The notes beneath the pieces were generated by a model. The model had not been told where the DNA came from. It did no database searches and saw nothing but the letters and a program-made list of their open reading frames with translations. From Arthrobacter sp. StoSoilB20 (GTDB taxonomy: Bacteria > Actinomycetota > Actinomycetes > Actinomycetales > Micrococcaceae), in contig NZ_AP024651.1 of the NCBI RefSeq assembly GCF_019977295.1, forward strand, positions 1,550,001 to 1,614,000: a stretch of 64,000 bases of DNA, written 5' to 3'. Positions within the stretch are counted from its first letter, which is position 1, and each line of letters begins with the position of its first letter. A program made the translations under genes and the position numbers. This document shows, piece by piece, positions 44,001 through 54,666 of the stretch.

Positions 44001-47000
44001 CATCGCGCCTGCGGAAGCCGACAACCAGAAGCCCATCGCGGTGGACGACGTCATTGATGTCCGACCCGGCCGGCGGGTGGCGGTGAATGCGCTGAAGAAC
44101 GACTCAGACCCCGACGGCGATCCCATCGCTTTGGTGCCGACGTTCGAGGCCAAGCCGGAGCTCCAGGTTGAAGCTGCGGCAGGAAAGGTAGTCCTCACAG
44201 CTCCGGGTGCCGCCGGCACGGACAGCATCAGTTACCGGATACAGGACGATAAGAAGGCAGAAGCCGCGGCGGTCATCCGTGTCCAGACAAGCCCGACCGC
44301 GCCGCTCCATGCCCCCGTGGCAGTGGACGACAGGATCACGCTGGCCGAGACCCTGGGTAAGACTGCGGTTGACGTTCCGGTGGTGAAGAACGATTCCGAT
44401 CCCGACGGCGTGGCGGAGGACCTCACCATTTCCCTGCCGGACGGAAACCCGAATGCGCGCGTCGGAACCGCCGGAAACGTGGTGGTGACACTCCTGCCCG
44501 AGGACCAGTTGATTCCGTACACCGTCACGGACATTGACGGACAATCAGCTACAGCCGTCATGTGGATTCCAGGCCAGGGCCTCCAGTACCCCACGCTTTC
44601 CACCACGGAGATCGTGGAGGTCACAGCGGGGGAGGAAGTCACTTTGGCCCTCCAGGAGCATGTCAAGGTCAGGGACGGCCGCCAACCCCGCATCACGGTG
44701 GCTGACAAGATCCGTGTCCTGGGCGGTGACTCCACCAACGTCATTGCTGGTGACGGTACTGCGCTGAGGTATGCGGCCCAGCCTGAGTACGTTGGCCCCG
44801 GGTCCATCACCTTCGAAGTGACCGACGGCAGTGGTCCGGACGATGCCGAGGGCTTGAAGTCCACCCTGACCATCCAAACCAAGGTGCTCCCGAACCCCAA
44901 CGCCAATCACGCTCCCACCTTCAGTGGAGCTGCCATTGAAGCGCCGAAGGGGGACACCACCGAGCTGGACCTGGCCAACCTTGCCGCGGACGTTGATGAG
45001 CAGGACCAAGGCAAGCTCGCGTTCAGCGTGGACGGTGACCTGCCCGGCGGATTCGACGCGCGAGTGGAGGGTACGGTCCTGAAAATCACCCCCGGAGGCT
45101 CACTCAACCCCGGTGCCCGCGGGACCGTGCCGCTCAAGGTGACAGATGGCCGCTCAGAGCCTGTGAAGGCAGCCGTCACCGTCTCCGTGGTCTCATCGAA
45201 CCGACCCAAACCGGCGGCCAACGATGACGTCCTCGATAAAGCCAACGCCGGGAAGTCCGAAACCATCAATGTGCTGGGCAACGACTTCAACCCCTTCAGC
45301 GAACCCTTGACCGTGGTTTCCGCCGTCGTGGAAACCGGATCCGCATCAGGTGAGCCTGGCATTGGAGGCGACTCCATCACGGTGACGCCTGCCGACGGCT
45401 TCAAGGGGGTCCTGGTGGTCAGGTACACCATCAAGGACAAGACCGATGATCCCAGCCGGCAAGCCGTGGGCCGTGTCCGGATCACCGTGCGGGACAAGCC
45501 CGACGCTCCTTCGGCGCCGGTGGCTACGGACGTCCGGAGCAAAACGGCCGTCCTCAAGTGGGCGCCGCCGTCGGATAACGGTGCAGCCATCACCAAGTAC
45601 ACGGTTAAGGCTGCGGGGTTCCAGCAGGATTGCCCGACCACGACGTGTACGTTGACTGGCCTGACCAACAACGTCAAGTACGTCTTCACCGTGGTTGCCA
45701 CCAATGAAGTGGGCGAGTCCCAGCCCTCCGTGCCCTCCAACGAGATCACCCCGGATGAGAAGCCGTCGCCCCCGGACGTCCCCACGGTCAAAGCAGGAGA
45801 CAAGGACCTCGCCATCACCTGGACCCCCGCCAAAACCGAGGGTTCGCCGGTGAAGCACTACAACCTGGAGATCTCACCGCCGCCGGCCAACGGAATCGCC
45901 GTCAAGAACGAGGTCACCGGCCTTAGCTACACGTGGCCCGGCCTGACCAACGGTGTGAAGTACAAGGTGCGCGCGCAGGCCGTCAACGATCTCGGCCCCT
46001 CAGACTGGGGGCTGTATTCCGCCGAGGACCACCCGGCGGGCATCCCGGGAACACCGGCGCCGCCGAGCACCACCGTGGTCTCCGCCCTCGGATCCAGGAA
46101 CCAGCTCCGCGTCGACTGGGCCGAGCCGGGCATCAATGGTGACCCCATCAAGAGCTATTACGTCACCATGAGTGGCGGCAGCGGAACCACCCAGACGCAA
46201 ACCGTTCCTGGGAACGTCCGAACAGCCACCTTCGAGGTTGCCACCGACCAATCGGCGTACACGTTTACTGTCCAGGCCGAAAACAAAGCAGGCAAGAGCC
46301 TGGTCAGCGCGGCTTCGCCACCGCGCAGGGCCACCGGAAAGCTGGGTACCGTTCAAAACGTCAGCGCGACGCCGGCCAACACCGGCGCCGCTGGTGGCCA
46401 GCTCACCATCAATTTCACCGCGCTCGGCGAAACCCAGCGCAACGGCTCCAAGGCCAACGAAGTCAGCTATACCTACTCCGCAGGCGGACGCTCCGGCGCC
46501 ATCCAGCCCGGGCAGACCGTAGGAGGCTTCGCCAATGGCCAGGCCACCACCGTGACAGTGACAGCACATTCAACTGTGGCGCCCAGTTCCGACGCCGCTG
46601 CCGCGCCACCCGCCACGCCATTTGGTGCGCCGGGGACGCCGTCGGCGTCGGGATCCAACGGAGCCGTGAACCAGAAATCGGTGACCTTCACTTGGTCGTC
46701 ACCATCGGCATCCACCAACGATGTGAAGACGACGAAGATCCGCATCGACAACGGCGGGTGGGAGACTGTGGGAGCCTCGGGCAGCCGGACCATCAACACC
46801 GCCGGGTGGGAAGAGGCTCACAGCATCACGGTGCAGACGTTCAACTCGCTGGGAACCGGTGGGCCCGTGGCATCGGCCAGTGCCAAGTCCGGGCGCCAAG
46901 GGGAGTGGACCACCACCATGAACCCAGGAGCCGTGGTGCGGTCCTGCAGCTTTACCTTGGGCGGCGCGAACTACGACCCGAAGAAATTCACGTGTGACGG

Positions 47001-47208
47001 ACAAAGCAACAACACGCCACCATGGATGGCCTCAGCTGACCAAGGCGCCATTGTGGTCCGTTGTTACATTGACCAAACAGATAACTGGACCGGTATGCAC
47101 CGCTGGTGGCGCATCGAGTCGGGCTCTTACCGCAACGTAGGGCGGTACATCATCGCAGGTCACACCCACCTTCCGGATCCCGCAGGCCTTGGAGCGCCCC
47201 CGTGCTGA
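41092..47208 (+). CDS. Giant cell-surface protein A: propeller-like region, cadherin-like repeats, FnIII domains
   Basis: 2,038 residues. Basic N-terminus and one membrane anchor (KVIAGTAFTAAAAVLVTGAI), no signal-peptidase site evident, so likely type II-anchored and extracellular. Residues ~40-390: repeat-rich beta region resembling a propeller ([24 protein letters not shown] blades) with two cysteines. Residues ~405-1460: about ten Ig/cadherin-like repeats marked by Ca-binding [13 protein letters not shown] loops. From ~1470: about five FnIII domains (for example LTNNVKYVFTVVATNE), the first with a CPTTTC loop, then a Cys-containing C-terminal module. ATG 41092 follows GGGGGA. It begins the cluster known in bifidobacteria as PFNA (fn3, AAA ATPase, DUF58, transglutaminase, phosphatase, kinase). 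A paralogue follows. Confidence 0.85.
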   Translation: MALSDGSGKRRANNRRRKVIAGTAFTAAAAVLVTGAILYPGFKTTEVDLNDGGVWVVSKTKNAAGRLNYPSKSLDGAVTPASTNFDILQQAGDIFIDDADGGTINPVSAANMRLGGDQKLPGSAEVSLGNKVLAVTDPSKGKVWAVSPTSIGGFSDESEPLFEQSPGVASVVGVDDTIHTLDPKAGTLTATKVDVDGKAVDSQVRSDDALKADGEVQLATVGDKAVVLNAAAGEIVLPGGKRVHLDDAREAKLQQSGPDSNSVAIATPKALLLQPLDGGTAKTVSADGQGIPAAPVHLGSCTYAAWSGANKYVRECTNEADNKRSDVPKASASPSYVFRVNRDLVVLNDVNSGNVWMVNQNMQLVNNWDDVIPPQQTSDDAEKDSADEVQQTVLPDRSKPNTAPVAKSDAFGIRAGKTTVLPVLDNDADADGDVLTVSTSEPLKSGALSAVYGGTGFQIAVPAGTTGSETFKYSVDDGRGGTGGADVDLRVVPAEENNAPQPKPNRNNTLVVQSGKIASQFVLTDWLDPDGDDVFAVAVSSSDPADQVRIRPDGLLTFQDSGAGAGRKTLTVSVSDGSLTTQGQISVDVRASGALPPIANADHVVAVAGQDTVIAPLKNDTDPQGGTLRLAQAQPDPQSTAVVGPDQQTFSFNSSTVGAHYVTYMVTNGPASAQQLVRVDVVSGNSDGAPVAVRDIALLPSGGSTVVDVLGNDSDPSGGVLVVQSVTAADGLPVSVAVLDHSVIKITDIRAQGQLSLKYTISNGKASASGDISVQVVPAPTKLQAPQAKPDEVSVRAGDVVTIPVLENDTDPNGGELTLDPVLAQQPDEKAGRIFLAGNTLRYIAGPEPTTVYAIYKVSNASGQTDSQQVTIRIRARDDATNTRPEPKNLTARVVAGMTVRIPVPLDGIDADGDSVQLMGIDKAPELGTAILRDGYLEFTAGGTSAGTDTFSYRVRDRIGAENTGTVIVGIAPAEADNQKPIAVDDVIDVRPGRRVAVNALKNDSDPDGDPIALVPTFEAKPELQVEAAAGKVVLTAPGAAGTDSISYRIQDDKKAEAAAVIRVQTSPTAPLHAPVAVDDRITLAETLGKTAVDVPVVKNDSDPDGVAEDLTISLPDGNPNARVGTAGNVVVTLLPEDQLIPYTVTDIDGQSATAVMWIPGQGLQYPTLSTTEIVEVTAGEEVTLALQEHVKVRDGRQPRITVADKIRVLGGDSTNVIAGDGTALRYAAQPEYVGPGSITFEVTDGSGPDDAEGLKSTLTIQTKVLPNPNANHAPTFSGAAIEAPKGDTTELDLANLAADVDEQDQGKLAFSVDGDLPGGFDARVEGTVLKITPGGSLNPGARGTVPLKVTDGRSEPVKAAVTVSVVSSNRPKPAANDDVLDKANAGKSETINVLGNDFNPFSEPLTVVSAVVETGSASGEPGIGGDSITVTPADGFKGVLVVRYTIKDKTDDPSRQAVGRVRITVRDKPDAPSAPVATDVRSKTAVLKWAPPSDNGAAITKYTVKAAGFQQDCPTTTCTLTGLTNNVKYVFTVVATNEVGESQPSVPSNEITPDEKPSPPDVPTVKAGDKDLAITWTPAKTEGSPVKHYNLEISPPPANGIAVKNEVTGLSYTWPGLTNGVKYKVRAQAVNDLGPSDWGLYSAEDHPAGIPGTPAPPSTTVVSALGSRNQLRVDWAEPGINGDPIKSYYVTMSGGSGTTQTQTVPGNVRTATFEVATDQSAYTFTVQAENKAGKSLVSAASPPRRATGKLGTVQNVSATPANTGAAGGQLTINFTALGETQRNGSKANEVSYTYSAGGRSGAIQPGQTVGGFANGQATTVTVTAHSTVAPSSDAAAAPPATPFGAPGTPSASGSNGAVNQKSVTFTWSSPSASTNDVKTTKIRIDNGGWETVGASGSRTINTAGWEEAHSITVQTFNSLGTGGPVASASAKSGRQGEWTTTMNPGAVVRSCSFTLGGANYDPKKFTCDGQSNNTPPWMASADQGAIVVRCYIDQTDNWTGMHRWWRIESGSYRNVGRYIIAGHTHLPDPAGLGAPPC

Positions 47209-47458
47209 GCTTCATCAAGGTTACGGACGGGGCACATCTCCCCATCGCGCGCCCAGTGGTTAAGGCCGTAGTCTGTCAAAGCCAATGGATAGCCCGGTCT
47301 CGGGTTTCCTCGATTGGACGTGGGGTGCGTGGGATAGTCTTAGGGACTGAAAATTCCGCCGCCGTATGGGGGTACTGCGGAATGCACGGCTGCCGGCATG
47401 TGTCGGTTGGCCCGGACGCCGCTGGGGAGCGGCTGTATATCAAGGGAATTTTGGGGCT
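47209..47458. other. Intergenic region between the two giant paralogues
   Basis: 250 bp with no gene. It contains ATGGATAGCCCGGT at 47285-47298, which matches ATGGAGTAACCCGGT upstream of the first paralogue (40993-41007), a possible promoter with TTGGAC at 47314, and an inverted repeat ATTCCGC (47353-47359)/GCGGAAT (47377-47383) likely in the 5' leader. This suggests the second paralogue has its own promoter. Confidence 0.4.
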
Positions 47459-50400
47459 GTGAGAAATTTCTTCGGCAAGATGAGGCTGACGAGGCGTCAA
47501 AACAAGAAGTTCATAGCGGGAACTGCTGCAACGGCAGCGGGCGCGTTGTTGATCACCGGGGCTGTGCTGTACCCGGGTTTCAAGACCACTGAGGTGGACT
47601 TGAACGACGGCGGCGTGTGGGTTGTGAGCAAGACCAAGAACGCCGTGGGCCGGTTGAACTACCCGTCGCGTGTTCTCGATGGTGCCGTGACTCCGGCAAC
47701 CACCACCTTTGACGTCCTGCAGCATGACGGCAACGTCTTTGTCGACGACGAATCCGGTTCCACCATCAACCAGGTCTCTGCCGCGAACCTCAAGCTTGGC
47801 GGCGACAAGCAGCTGCCGTCGTCCTCGCAGGTGAGCTACGGTTCCACCGTCCTGTCGGTGACCGATCCCGCCCGGGGCAAGGTTTGGGCGTTGTCGCCCT
47901 CCACCGTCAACGGTTTCGATGAAGAAGGCACCGAACCGGTCCTGACCGGCGAACAGGGATTGGTTTCTGCTGTGGGTGCCGATAACCGCATCTACACTGC
48001 GGATCCGGGGAAGGGCGAAATCACCGTTACCGCGGTTGATGCCAATGGCGAGCGGACAGACTCACAGGTCACCAAAATTGACGAACTCAAAGGCGCCGGA
48101 GACCTCCAGATCGCCGTCGTGGGGGACAGGCCGGTAGTCCTCGACGCCGGTTCCGGCAACCTGTTCCTGCCCGGTGGCCGCAAACTCCAGTTGCAGGACG
48201 CACGGGAAGCCAAGCTGCAACAGAGCGGCGAGGACAGCAGCTTCGTTGCCATTGCCACGCGGAAAGCCCTGCTGAAGCAGCCCTTGGATGGGGCCACCGC
48301 GGCAACAGTCAACGCCGACGGTGAAGGTGTCCCGGCAGCGCCAGTGCAGGTCAGCAAGTGTGTTCACGCAGCTTGGTCCGGGGCCAACAAGTATGTCCGC
48401 GACTGCGAGAACGATGCCGATGACAAGAAGAACGACGTCCCCAAGGCAAGTGCTTCGCCCAGCTACGTTTTCCGCGTCAACCGCGACCTCGTAGTCCTCA
48501 ATGACGTGAACTCGGGCAGCGTGTGGCTGGTCAACCAGAACATGCAGCTCGTCAACAACTGGGACGATGTTGTCCCTCCCAAGAACCAGTCCGATGACCA
48601 GGACCAGGAGTCCGCGGACAACAACACCATCAACGTCCTGCCGGACCGCACCAAACCCAACCGTGCTCCGGAAACCAAGCCGGACGAGTTCGGTGTCAGG
48701 CCTGGCCGAACCACTATCCTCAGCGTCCTGGACAATGATTCAGACCCCGACGGCGACGTCCTCACCGCAGCGGTGGGCGCGAACGGACCCAAATCGGGGG
48801 CGCTGGAGAACATCTATGGTGGCTCAGCGTTCCAGCTCAAGGTTCCCGCTGACGCCAAGCCCGGTACGGAAACCTTCGACTACAACGCTTCGGACGGACG
48901 TGGCTTGTCCGCCGGTGGCCAGGTGACGCTGCGCGTGGTCGCTCCGGAGGACAACAAGCCTCCCTTCTTCAAACGCGGCGAGCCCACCACCATGCTGGTG
49001 GAGCAGGGCAAGTCCGTCAGCCAGAACATCCTGACAGACTGGATGGACCCTGACGGCGACGACCTCGTGCTTCTGGACGCCAAGACGGACAACGACCAGG
49101 ACCAGGTGAAGGTCCGCCGCGACGGCCTGCTCACGTACCAGGACTCGGGTGCAGCACCGGGCAAGAAGAACGTCACCATCACGGTATGGGACGGCCGGGC
49201 CACCACCACGGGCAGGATCGTTGTCAACGTTCAGCCGCCGGGCGCTTTGGCGCCGGTGGTCAACGCCGACCACGTCACGGCAGTGGTGGGCCAGGACCTT
49301 GTCATCGCACCCCTCAAGAACGACGTCGACCCCAACGGTGGCGCTTTGCGCGTTGCCCACGTGGAGGCCGCCGGACCTGCGGAACTGGGTCCAGTGACCG
49401 ACGGCGGTACGTTCACTTTCCGGAGCACCACACCGGGTCCGGTCTACTTGACGTATATCGCCAGCAATGGCCCCCAAAGCAGCCAAGGCCTGATCCGCGT
49501 GGACGTCGAATCCGGCAAGGACTCCGGTGCGCCGGTTGCGGTCCACGACGTCGCCCTGCTCCCGGTAGGTGGCAGCGTCCTGGTTGATCCGCTGGCCAAC
49601 GACTCGGATCCTTCCGGCGGCGTTCTGGTTCTCCAGTCAGTTACCGTCCCGGATGGCTCCTCGGCCTCGGTCAGCGTGATTGACCACAGCGTCCTGCGCG
49701 TTACCGACGTCCTCGGCGCGAAAGAGCCGTTCGTTTTCAGCTACACCATGTCCAACGGCCGTGCCTCGGCCACAGGCACCGTGGGTGTTGTCCCGGTGCC
49801 GGCCCCCGCCGTCGTCGAAGCTCCCCAACCGAAACCGGACGAAGTCAACGTCCGCGTTAACGACGTCGTGACCATTCCGGTCCTGGACAACGACACACAC
49901 CCGCAGGGCGAAGAACTGTCCGTTGATCCCGTACTGGCGCAAACCATTCCGGAAGAGGATGGCAAGGCGTTCATTTCCGAAAAGACCTTGCGTTTCATCG
50001 CCGGCCCCACCCCCAAGACCGTGCGTGCCATCTACAACGCCGTGGACCCGCAGGGCCAGAAGAGCGCCGCGGCTGTGACCATCCACATCCTGCCGTTGGA
50101 AGGTGCGCAGAACTCACGTCCGCAGCCGCAGAACCTCACCGCACGCGTGGTGGCAGGCGGCAGCGTCCGGATTCCCGTACCGCTGGACGGCATCGACCCC
50201 GACGGCGACTCGGTCCAGCTCACGGGCATCGACAGCACCCCCACCATGGGAACCGCGACGGCGGGCAGCAGCTTCATCGATTTCGTCGCCGCAGGTGATG
50301 GCGCGGGAACCGACACCTTCCGGTACAAGGTGATTGACCGTCAAGGTGCCGTCAACACCGGAACGGTGACGGTCGGCGTCGCGCCCCGCGGTGAAGACAA

Positions 50401-53400
50401 CCAAAAGCCTGCCCCGGTGGATGACGAAGTGCGGGTTCGGCCCGGACGGCAGATCGCCGTGGATGCCACTGCCAACGACACCGATCCCGACGGCGACATC
50501 ATCCGTATCCTGACGGACAGCATCGAGGCCGACGCAGGGCTTGAAGCACAGGTCAGCAAGACCAGCGGCCGGGTCCTGGTCACAGCGCCGGCAGCCGAGG
50601 GCACTGTCAACGTCCGCTATTCGGTGGCCGATGACCGGGACGCCGTGGGCCAGGCCAGCATCCGGGTGATCGTGAAGAACGACATTCCGCTGCAGGCACC
50701 CATCGCACGCGATGACCGCGTCACGTCCGCCCAAACGCTGGGTAAGACCGCAGTGGACGTTCCGGTCCTGAAGAACGACGAGGATCCTGACGGCGTGGGG
50801 GAGAACCTCAAGGTCACCACAGGCTTGGAAACGGCCCGCCCCGGTTCCGAAGGAAACGTGGTGGTGGACCTCACCGAGCAGCCGCAACTGGTGCCGTACA
50901 CCGTGGAAGACGTGGACGGCCAGAAGTCCACAGCCATCATCTGGGTTCCGGGCATCGGCCAGCAGGTTCCGACTCTTGCCAAGGACGAAGTGGTGGAACT
51001 GGTTTCGGGCCAGTCCGTCACCGTTAACCTGGCCGAATGGGTCAAGGTGCGCGATGGAAAGTCGCCCCGGTTGACCCAGGCGGACCGCATCAAGCTCATT
51101 GGTGCGGACGGCAGCGATCCCGTTGCGGGCAACGGAACGGCCATCAAGTACACCGCCGGTGCCGAATACGTCGGCCCCGGGTCCATCAGCTTCGAAGTCA
51201 CTGATGGTTCAGGTCCTGATGACCCCAACGGCCTGAAGTCCACGTTGAGTATCCGTACCAAGGTGCTGCCTGATCCGAACAAGAACAACCCGCCGGTGCT
51301 GCTTGGCAGTGACGTGGACGTTCCCAAGGGTGACTCGGCCAGCCTGGACCTGGAGAAGCTGGCGTCCGATCCTGACTCCGAGGACGTTCAGAACATGAAG
51401 TACGAACTGGTTGGCGCCCCTCCCGGTGGATTCAAGGTGAACGTCGATGGCAAGACCCTGAAGGTCTCCGCCGACGACTCCGTGCAAATCGGGCAAGGCG
51501 GCACGGTCCAGGTGAAAGCCAAGGACCCTCGCGGCCTCGAAGCGATTGCGACGTACAAACTGCGGTTGACGGCGTCCAACCGGCCCAAGCCGGTAGCCAA
51601 TGACGATGTTGAACCGGAGGCGCAATCCGGAAAGCCCGTCACCGTCAATGCCTTGGCGAACGACTCCAATCCGTTCCCGGATACGCCGTTGAAGATCGTT
51701 TCGGCTGTGACGGAAACGGGACAAGGAACGGCCGAAGCCGGGGGCGGCAACGTCACGGTAACTCCCGCAGGCGGCTTCACCGGCACCATGGTTGTGGCGT
51801 ACACAGTGCAGGACAAGACAGGTGAGCTCTCGCGGTATGCGACCGGCCGCATCCGACTCACGGTCAAGGACAAGCCGGCGGCACCCACCACGCCGCTGGC
51901 CCAAAGCGTGGGCGACCAGACGGCGTTGCTGACGTGGAACGCGCCTGCTGATCGCGGCTCACCCATCACCAAGTACACGGTGTACGGGGAGAACGGCTTC
52001 AAGCAGGACTGTCCCGCGAATACGTGTACGTTGACCGGGCTGACCAACAACGTGAAGTACCACTTTGCCGTCACCGCCACCAATGCGATCAATGAATCCG
52101 AGCGCTCTCCGGTTTCCGCCGAAGTCCGTCCGGACGTCAAGCCTGACACTCCGGTTGCTCCCACGCTGAAGTTTGGTGACAAGCAACTCTCGGTGGCCTG
52201 GATTGCCCCTGGCAGCAAGGGCTCGCCCATCAAGTCCTACGATCTCGAAATCTCACCGGCTCCGGCCGGTCAGAACCCCCAGATCCAGAACCTCACGGGC
52301 AACAGCCACGTCTGGACCGGGCTGACCAACGGTGTGGCCTACAAGGTCCGTGTCCTGGCCCGGAACGACGCCAAGGAACCCTCCGAGTGGAGCCCCTACT
52401 CGGCGGCGGAAACGCCGGCCGGCGTACCGGCAACCCCTGCCGCGCCTTCAGTAGCCGGCGCCAAACCCCTTGGCAACCAGAGTCAGCTCCAGGTCACGTG
52501 GGCTGCGCCGAACAACAACGGCGACGCCGTGTCCGCCTACACGTTGACCACTTACCGGGGCGGTGCCGTGGTGGCAACGCAGTCGGTGGGGGCGACCTCG
52601 CAGAACGTCACCGTTGCCAACGCTGAAGCTGATTACACGTTCACGGTGTCGGCTACCAACAAGGCAGGCGTCAGCGGGGTCAGCCAGCAGTCTGCGGCAA
52701 TCCGCGCTGCCGGCAAGCCCGGCACGGTGGGCAGTGGCTCCGTCACAGCCACCGGAACCAGTGGCCAACTCACTGTTGCGTTCACACCGCTGACTGCCGC
52801 CGAACGCAACGGGTCCCAGGACAACGAGATCACCTATCGCTGGCAAACGGCTTATGGCTCAGGCCCGATCGGCCGTGGAGGTGGAAGTATCGGCGGCCAA
52901 CCCAACGGCACCAATGTGGTGGTGAACATCATTGCCACCTCGGTCAAGAACGGTATGGCAGGCGATGCCAAGGCCATCGGCACTGGCAACCCGTACGGTC
53001 CGCCCAACGCCCCGAATGTCAGTGGTGGAAAGTCTGCCAAGGGTGACGGCCAGGTTCACTGGACCTGGAACAACCCGGCCATGAACGGCCGACCCCTGGA
53101 CCACTACGAGGTCAGCCTCGACAACGGCGGATGGACGAGCGTAGGTAAGGCAAACAGCTATGACGCCCCCGGCGGCGGCTGGGATAAGACCCGGCAATTG
53201 AAGGTCAGGGCAGTCACTGTCGTGGCTGGTCCAGGGAGCGGGAATGTCAACGCCACCAGCGGCGCTGACCCCACGCCGCCACCCCCGCCGTCCACCACAA
53301 TCCAGGCGCACAACAACACCTGTCCCGGTAAGCCCGGGCAGCCCGATACCTTCAACCCGAGCGGCCCGTCCTGTGGTGTTGGCTGGGTTTCACGGTCCGA

Positions 53401-53542
53401 GGGACGCCTGAAGATCGATTGCACCAAGAACATCTACAACAACGGCACGCCCTGGTACCGCGTCACCGAGGGCAGCCACCCGGGCTGGTTCGTGAAGTCC
53501 ACCACTGTGGACATCTACGGCAGCCGTCCCGGCGGTTGCTAG
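47459..53542 (+). CDS. Giant cell-surface protein B, tandem paralogue of A
   Basis: 2,027 residues from GTG 47459 (ATG 47480 is an alternative). Same architecture as protein A: basic start, anchor helix ([20 protein letters not shown]), the shared [20 protein letters not shown] segment, propeller-like region with the paired cysteines, about ten cadherin-like repeats ([13 protein letters not shown]), FnIII domains (CPANTC loop; [16 protein letters not shown]), and a shorter Pro-rich, Cys-containing tail ending [11 protein letters not shown]. The paralogues are collinear along nearly their whole length but clearly diverged, most at the C-terminus, so the duplication is old and the tips differ in specificity. 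It is followed after 66 nt by the MoxR gene. Confidence 0.85.
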   Translation: MRNFFGKMRLTRRQNKKFIAGTAATAAGALLITGAVLYPGFKTTEVDLNDGGVWVVSKTKNAVGRLNYPSRVLDGAVTPATTTFDVLQHDGNVFVDDESGSTINQVSAANLKLGGDKQLPSSSQVSYGSTVLSVTDPARGKVWALSPSTVNGFDEEGTEPVLTGEQGLVSAVGADNRIYTADPGKGEITVTAVDANGERTDSQVTKIDELKGAGDLQIAVVGDRPVVLDAGSGNLFLPGGRKLQLQDAREAKLQQSGEDSSFVAIATRKALLKQPLDGATAATVNADGEGVPAAPVQVSKCVHAAWSGANKYVRDCENDADDKKNDVPKASASPSYVFRVNRDLVVLNDVNSGSVWLVNQNMQLVNNWDDVVPPKNQSDDQDQESADNNTINVLPDRTKPNRAPETKPDEFGVRPGRTTILSVLDNDSDPDGDVLTAAVGANGPKSGALENIYGGSAFQLKVPADAKPGTETFDYNASDGRGLSAGGQVTLRVVAPEDNKPPFFKRGEPTTMLVEQGKSVSQNILTDWMDPDGDDLVLLDAKTDNDQDQVKVRRDGLLTYQDSGAAPGKKNVTITVWDGRATTTGRIVVNVQPPGALAPVVNADHVTAVVGQDLVIAPLKNDVDPNGGALRVAHVEAAGPAELGPVTDGGTFTFRSTTPGPVYLTYIASNGPQSSQGLIRVDVESGKDSGAPVAVHDVALLPVGGSVLVDPLANDSDPSGGVLVLQSVTVPDGSSASVSVIDHSVLRVTDVLGAKEPFVFSYTMSNGRASATGTVGVVPVPAPAVVEAPQPKPDEVNVRVNDVVTIPVLDNDTHPQGEELSVDPVLAQTIPEEDGKAFISEKTLRFIAGPTPKTVRAIYNAVDPQGQKSAAAVTIHILPLEGAQNSRPQPQNLTARVVAGGSVRIPVPLDGIDPDGDSVQLTGIDSTPTMGTATAGSSFIDFVAAGDGAGTDTFRYKVIDRQGAVNTGTVTVGVAPRGEDNQKPAPVDDEVRVRPGRQIAVDATANDTDPDGDIIRILTDSIEADAGLEAQVSKTSGRVLVTAPAAEGTVNVRYSVADDRDAVGQASIRVIVKNDIPLQAPIARDDRVTSAQTLGKTAVDVPVLKNDEDPDGVGENLKVTTGLETARPGSEGNVVVDLTEQPQLVPYTVEDVDGQKSTAIIWVPGIGQQVPTLAKDEVVELVSGQSVTVNLAEWVKVRDGKSPRLTQADRIKLIGADGSDPVAGNGTAIKYTAGAEYVGPGSISFEVTDGSGPDDPNGLKSTLSIRTKVLPDPNKNNPPVLLGSDVDVPKGDSASLDLEKLASDPDSEDVQNMKYELVGAPPGGFKVNVDGKTLKVSADDSVQIGQGGTVQVKAKDPRGLEAIATYKLRLTASNRPKPVANDDVEPEAQSGKPVTVNALANDSNPFPDTPLKIVSAVTETGQGTAEAGGGNVTVTPAGGFTGTMVVAYTVQDKTGELSRYATGRIRLTVKDKPAAPTTPLAQSVGDQTALLTWNAPADRGSPITKYTVYGENGFKQDCPANTCTLTGLTNNVKYHFAVTATNAINESERSPVSAEVRPDVKPDTPVAPTLKFGDKQLSVAWIAPGSKGSPIKSYDLEISPAPAGQNPQIQNLTGNSHVWTGLTNGVAYKVRVLARNDAKEPSEWSPYSAAETPAGVPATPAAPSVAGAKPLGNQSQLQVTWAAPNNNGDAVSAYTLTTYRGGAVVATQSVGATSQNVTVANAEADYTFTVSATNKAGVSGVSQQSAAIRAAGKPGTVGSGSVTATGTSGQLTVAFTPLTAAERNGSQDNEITYRWQTAYGSGPIGRGGGSIGGQPNGTNVVVNIIATSVKNGMAGDAKAIGTGNPYGPPNAPNVSGGKSAKGDGQVHWTWNNPAMNGRPLDHYEVSLDNGGWTSVGKANSYDAPGGGWDKTRQLKVRAVTVVAGPGSGNVNATSGADPTPPPPPSTTIQAHNNTCPGKPGQPDTFNPSGPSCGVGWVSRSEGRLKIDCTKNIYNNGTPWYRVTEGSHPGWFVKSTTVDIYGSRPGGC

Positions 53543-53608
53543 CCTGTCCGGGCGGCAGCCAACAACAACGTCAAACCCCCACCGATACATAAGGAACAGG
53601 ATCAACCG

Positions 53609-54580
53609 ATGACCATGACAAACGAGCAAGCCGCCTGGTTTGCAGAAACGTTCGAGAAGCTCGTGGCCAACGTGGGCAAGGCCGTGCTCGGCAAGGAGCA
53701 CGTCATCCGGCTGACCTTCACGGCGATGCTGGCCGAGGGTCACGTCCTGTTTGAAGACGCGCCGGGAACGGGCAAGACGTCGCTGGCCCGCGCCCTGGCA
53801 GCAACGGTGCAGGGTTCGCACAACCGTATCCAGTTCACGCCCGACCTCCTGCCGTCGGACGTCACCGGTGTGACCATCTATGACCAAAAGACCCAGAAGT
53901 TCGAGTTCCACAAGGGTCCGGTGTTCAACAACATCGTCCTGGCCGATGAAATCAACCGCGCGTCGCCGAAGACACAGTCCGCGCTGCTGGAAGTCATGGA
54001 AGAATCCCGGGTGACCGTGGATGGAACCACCTATGAGGCAGGCCGCCCGTTCATGGTGTTGGCAACCCAGAACCCGATCGAGCAAGCAGGCACGTACCGC
54101 CTGCCGGAAGCTCAGTTGGACCGCTTCCTGATCAAGACCTCCATCGGGTACCCGGACCACGCCTCCACAGTGCGCTTGTTGGGCGGGGCCAACCTCAAGG
54201 ACCGGTCCAAGGAACTGACGGCGCTCATCACCACCCAGGCTGTGGCCGACATGGCCGATCTCGCAGCTACCACCCACGTGGACACTGCCGTACTGGAGTA
54301 CATCTCGCGCCTGTGCGAGGAGACCCGCAACGCCTCCGAGACCCGCCTTGGTGTTTCCGTTCGTGGTGCACTTGCCATGGTCCGGGCGGCCAAGGTCTGG
54401 GCTGCCGGGCAGGGCCGCAACTTCGTGCTGCCGGATGACATCAAGGAACTGGCCCCAGTGGTCTGGACGCACCGCCTGGTGATGGATCCCGAGGCTGAGT
54501 TCTCCGGTGCTACGCCCGAGGTAGTCCTTACCCGGGTCCTGGCAGACGTCGCGGCTCCGCAGCAACGCGCCACGGCCTAG
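53609..54580 (+). CDS. MoxR-family AAA+ ATPase
   Basis: 323 residues. Walker A EDAPGTGKTS (49-58), Walker B VLADEINRASPKTQ (near 110), sensor LATQNPIEQAGTYRLPEAQLD, and an arginine-containing lid domain. MoxR ATPases act as chaperone-like remodelers, usually with DUF58/VWA proteins, and the DUF58 gene follows here. It corresponds to the AAA-ATPase of the PFNA cluster. ATG at 53609; an ATG two codons later is possible. Confidence 0.92.
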   Translation: MTMTNEQAAWFAETFEKLVANVGKAVLGKEHVIRLTFTAMLAEGHVLFEDAPGTGKTSLARALAATVQGSHNRIQFTPDLLPSDVTGVTIYDQKTQKFEFHKGPVFNNIVLADEINRASPKTQSALLEVMEESRVTVDGTTYEAGRPFMVLATQNPIEQAGTYRLPEAQLDRFLIKTSIGYPDHASTVRLLGGANLKDRSKELTALITTQAVADMADLAATTHVDTAVLEYISRLCEETRNASETRLGVSVRGALAMVRAAKVWAAGQGRNFVLPDDIKELAPVVWTHRLVMDPEAEFSGATPEVVLTRVLADVAAPQQRATA

Positions 54581-54597
54581 CCTCCGGCACAAGCGCC

Positions 54598-54624
54598 GGC
54601 GCCGGGTCAAACCAGTCCGGCGCC
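54598..54624 (+). terminator. Hairpin between MoxR and DUF58 genes
   Basis: Perfect 8-bp GC stem GGCGCCGG/CCGGCGCC with an 11-nt loop in the 86-nt gap. There is no T-tract, so it may attenuate or stabilise the transcript without ending it. Confidence 0.4.
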
Positions 54625-54666
54625 TGGCACCCCCACCTGCACCCCAGCTCAAACAAAGGCCTCCAC

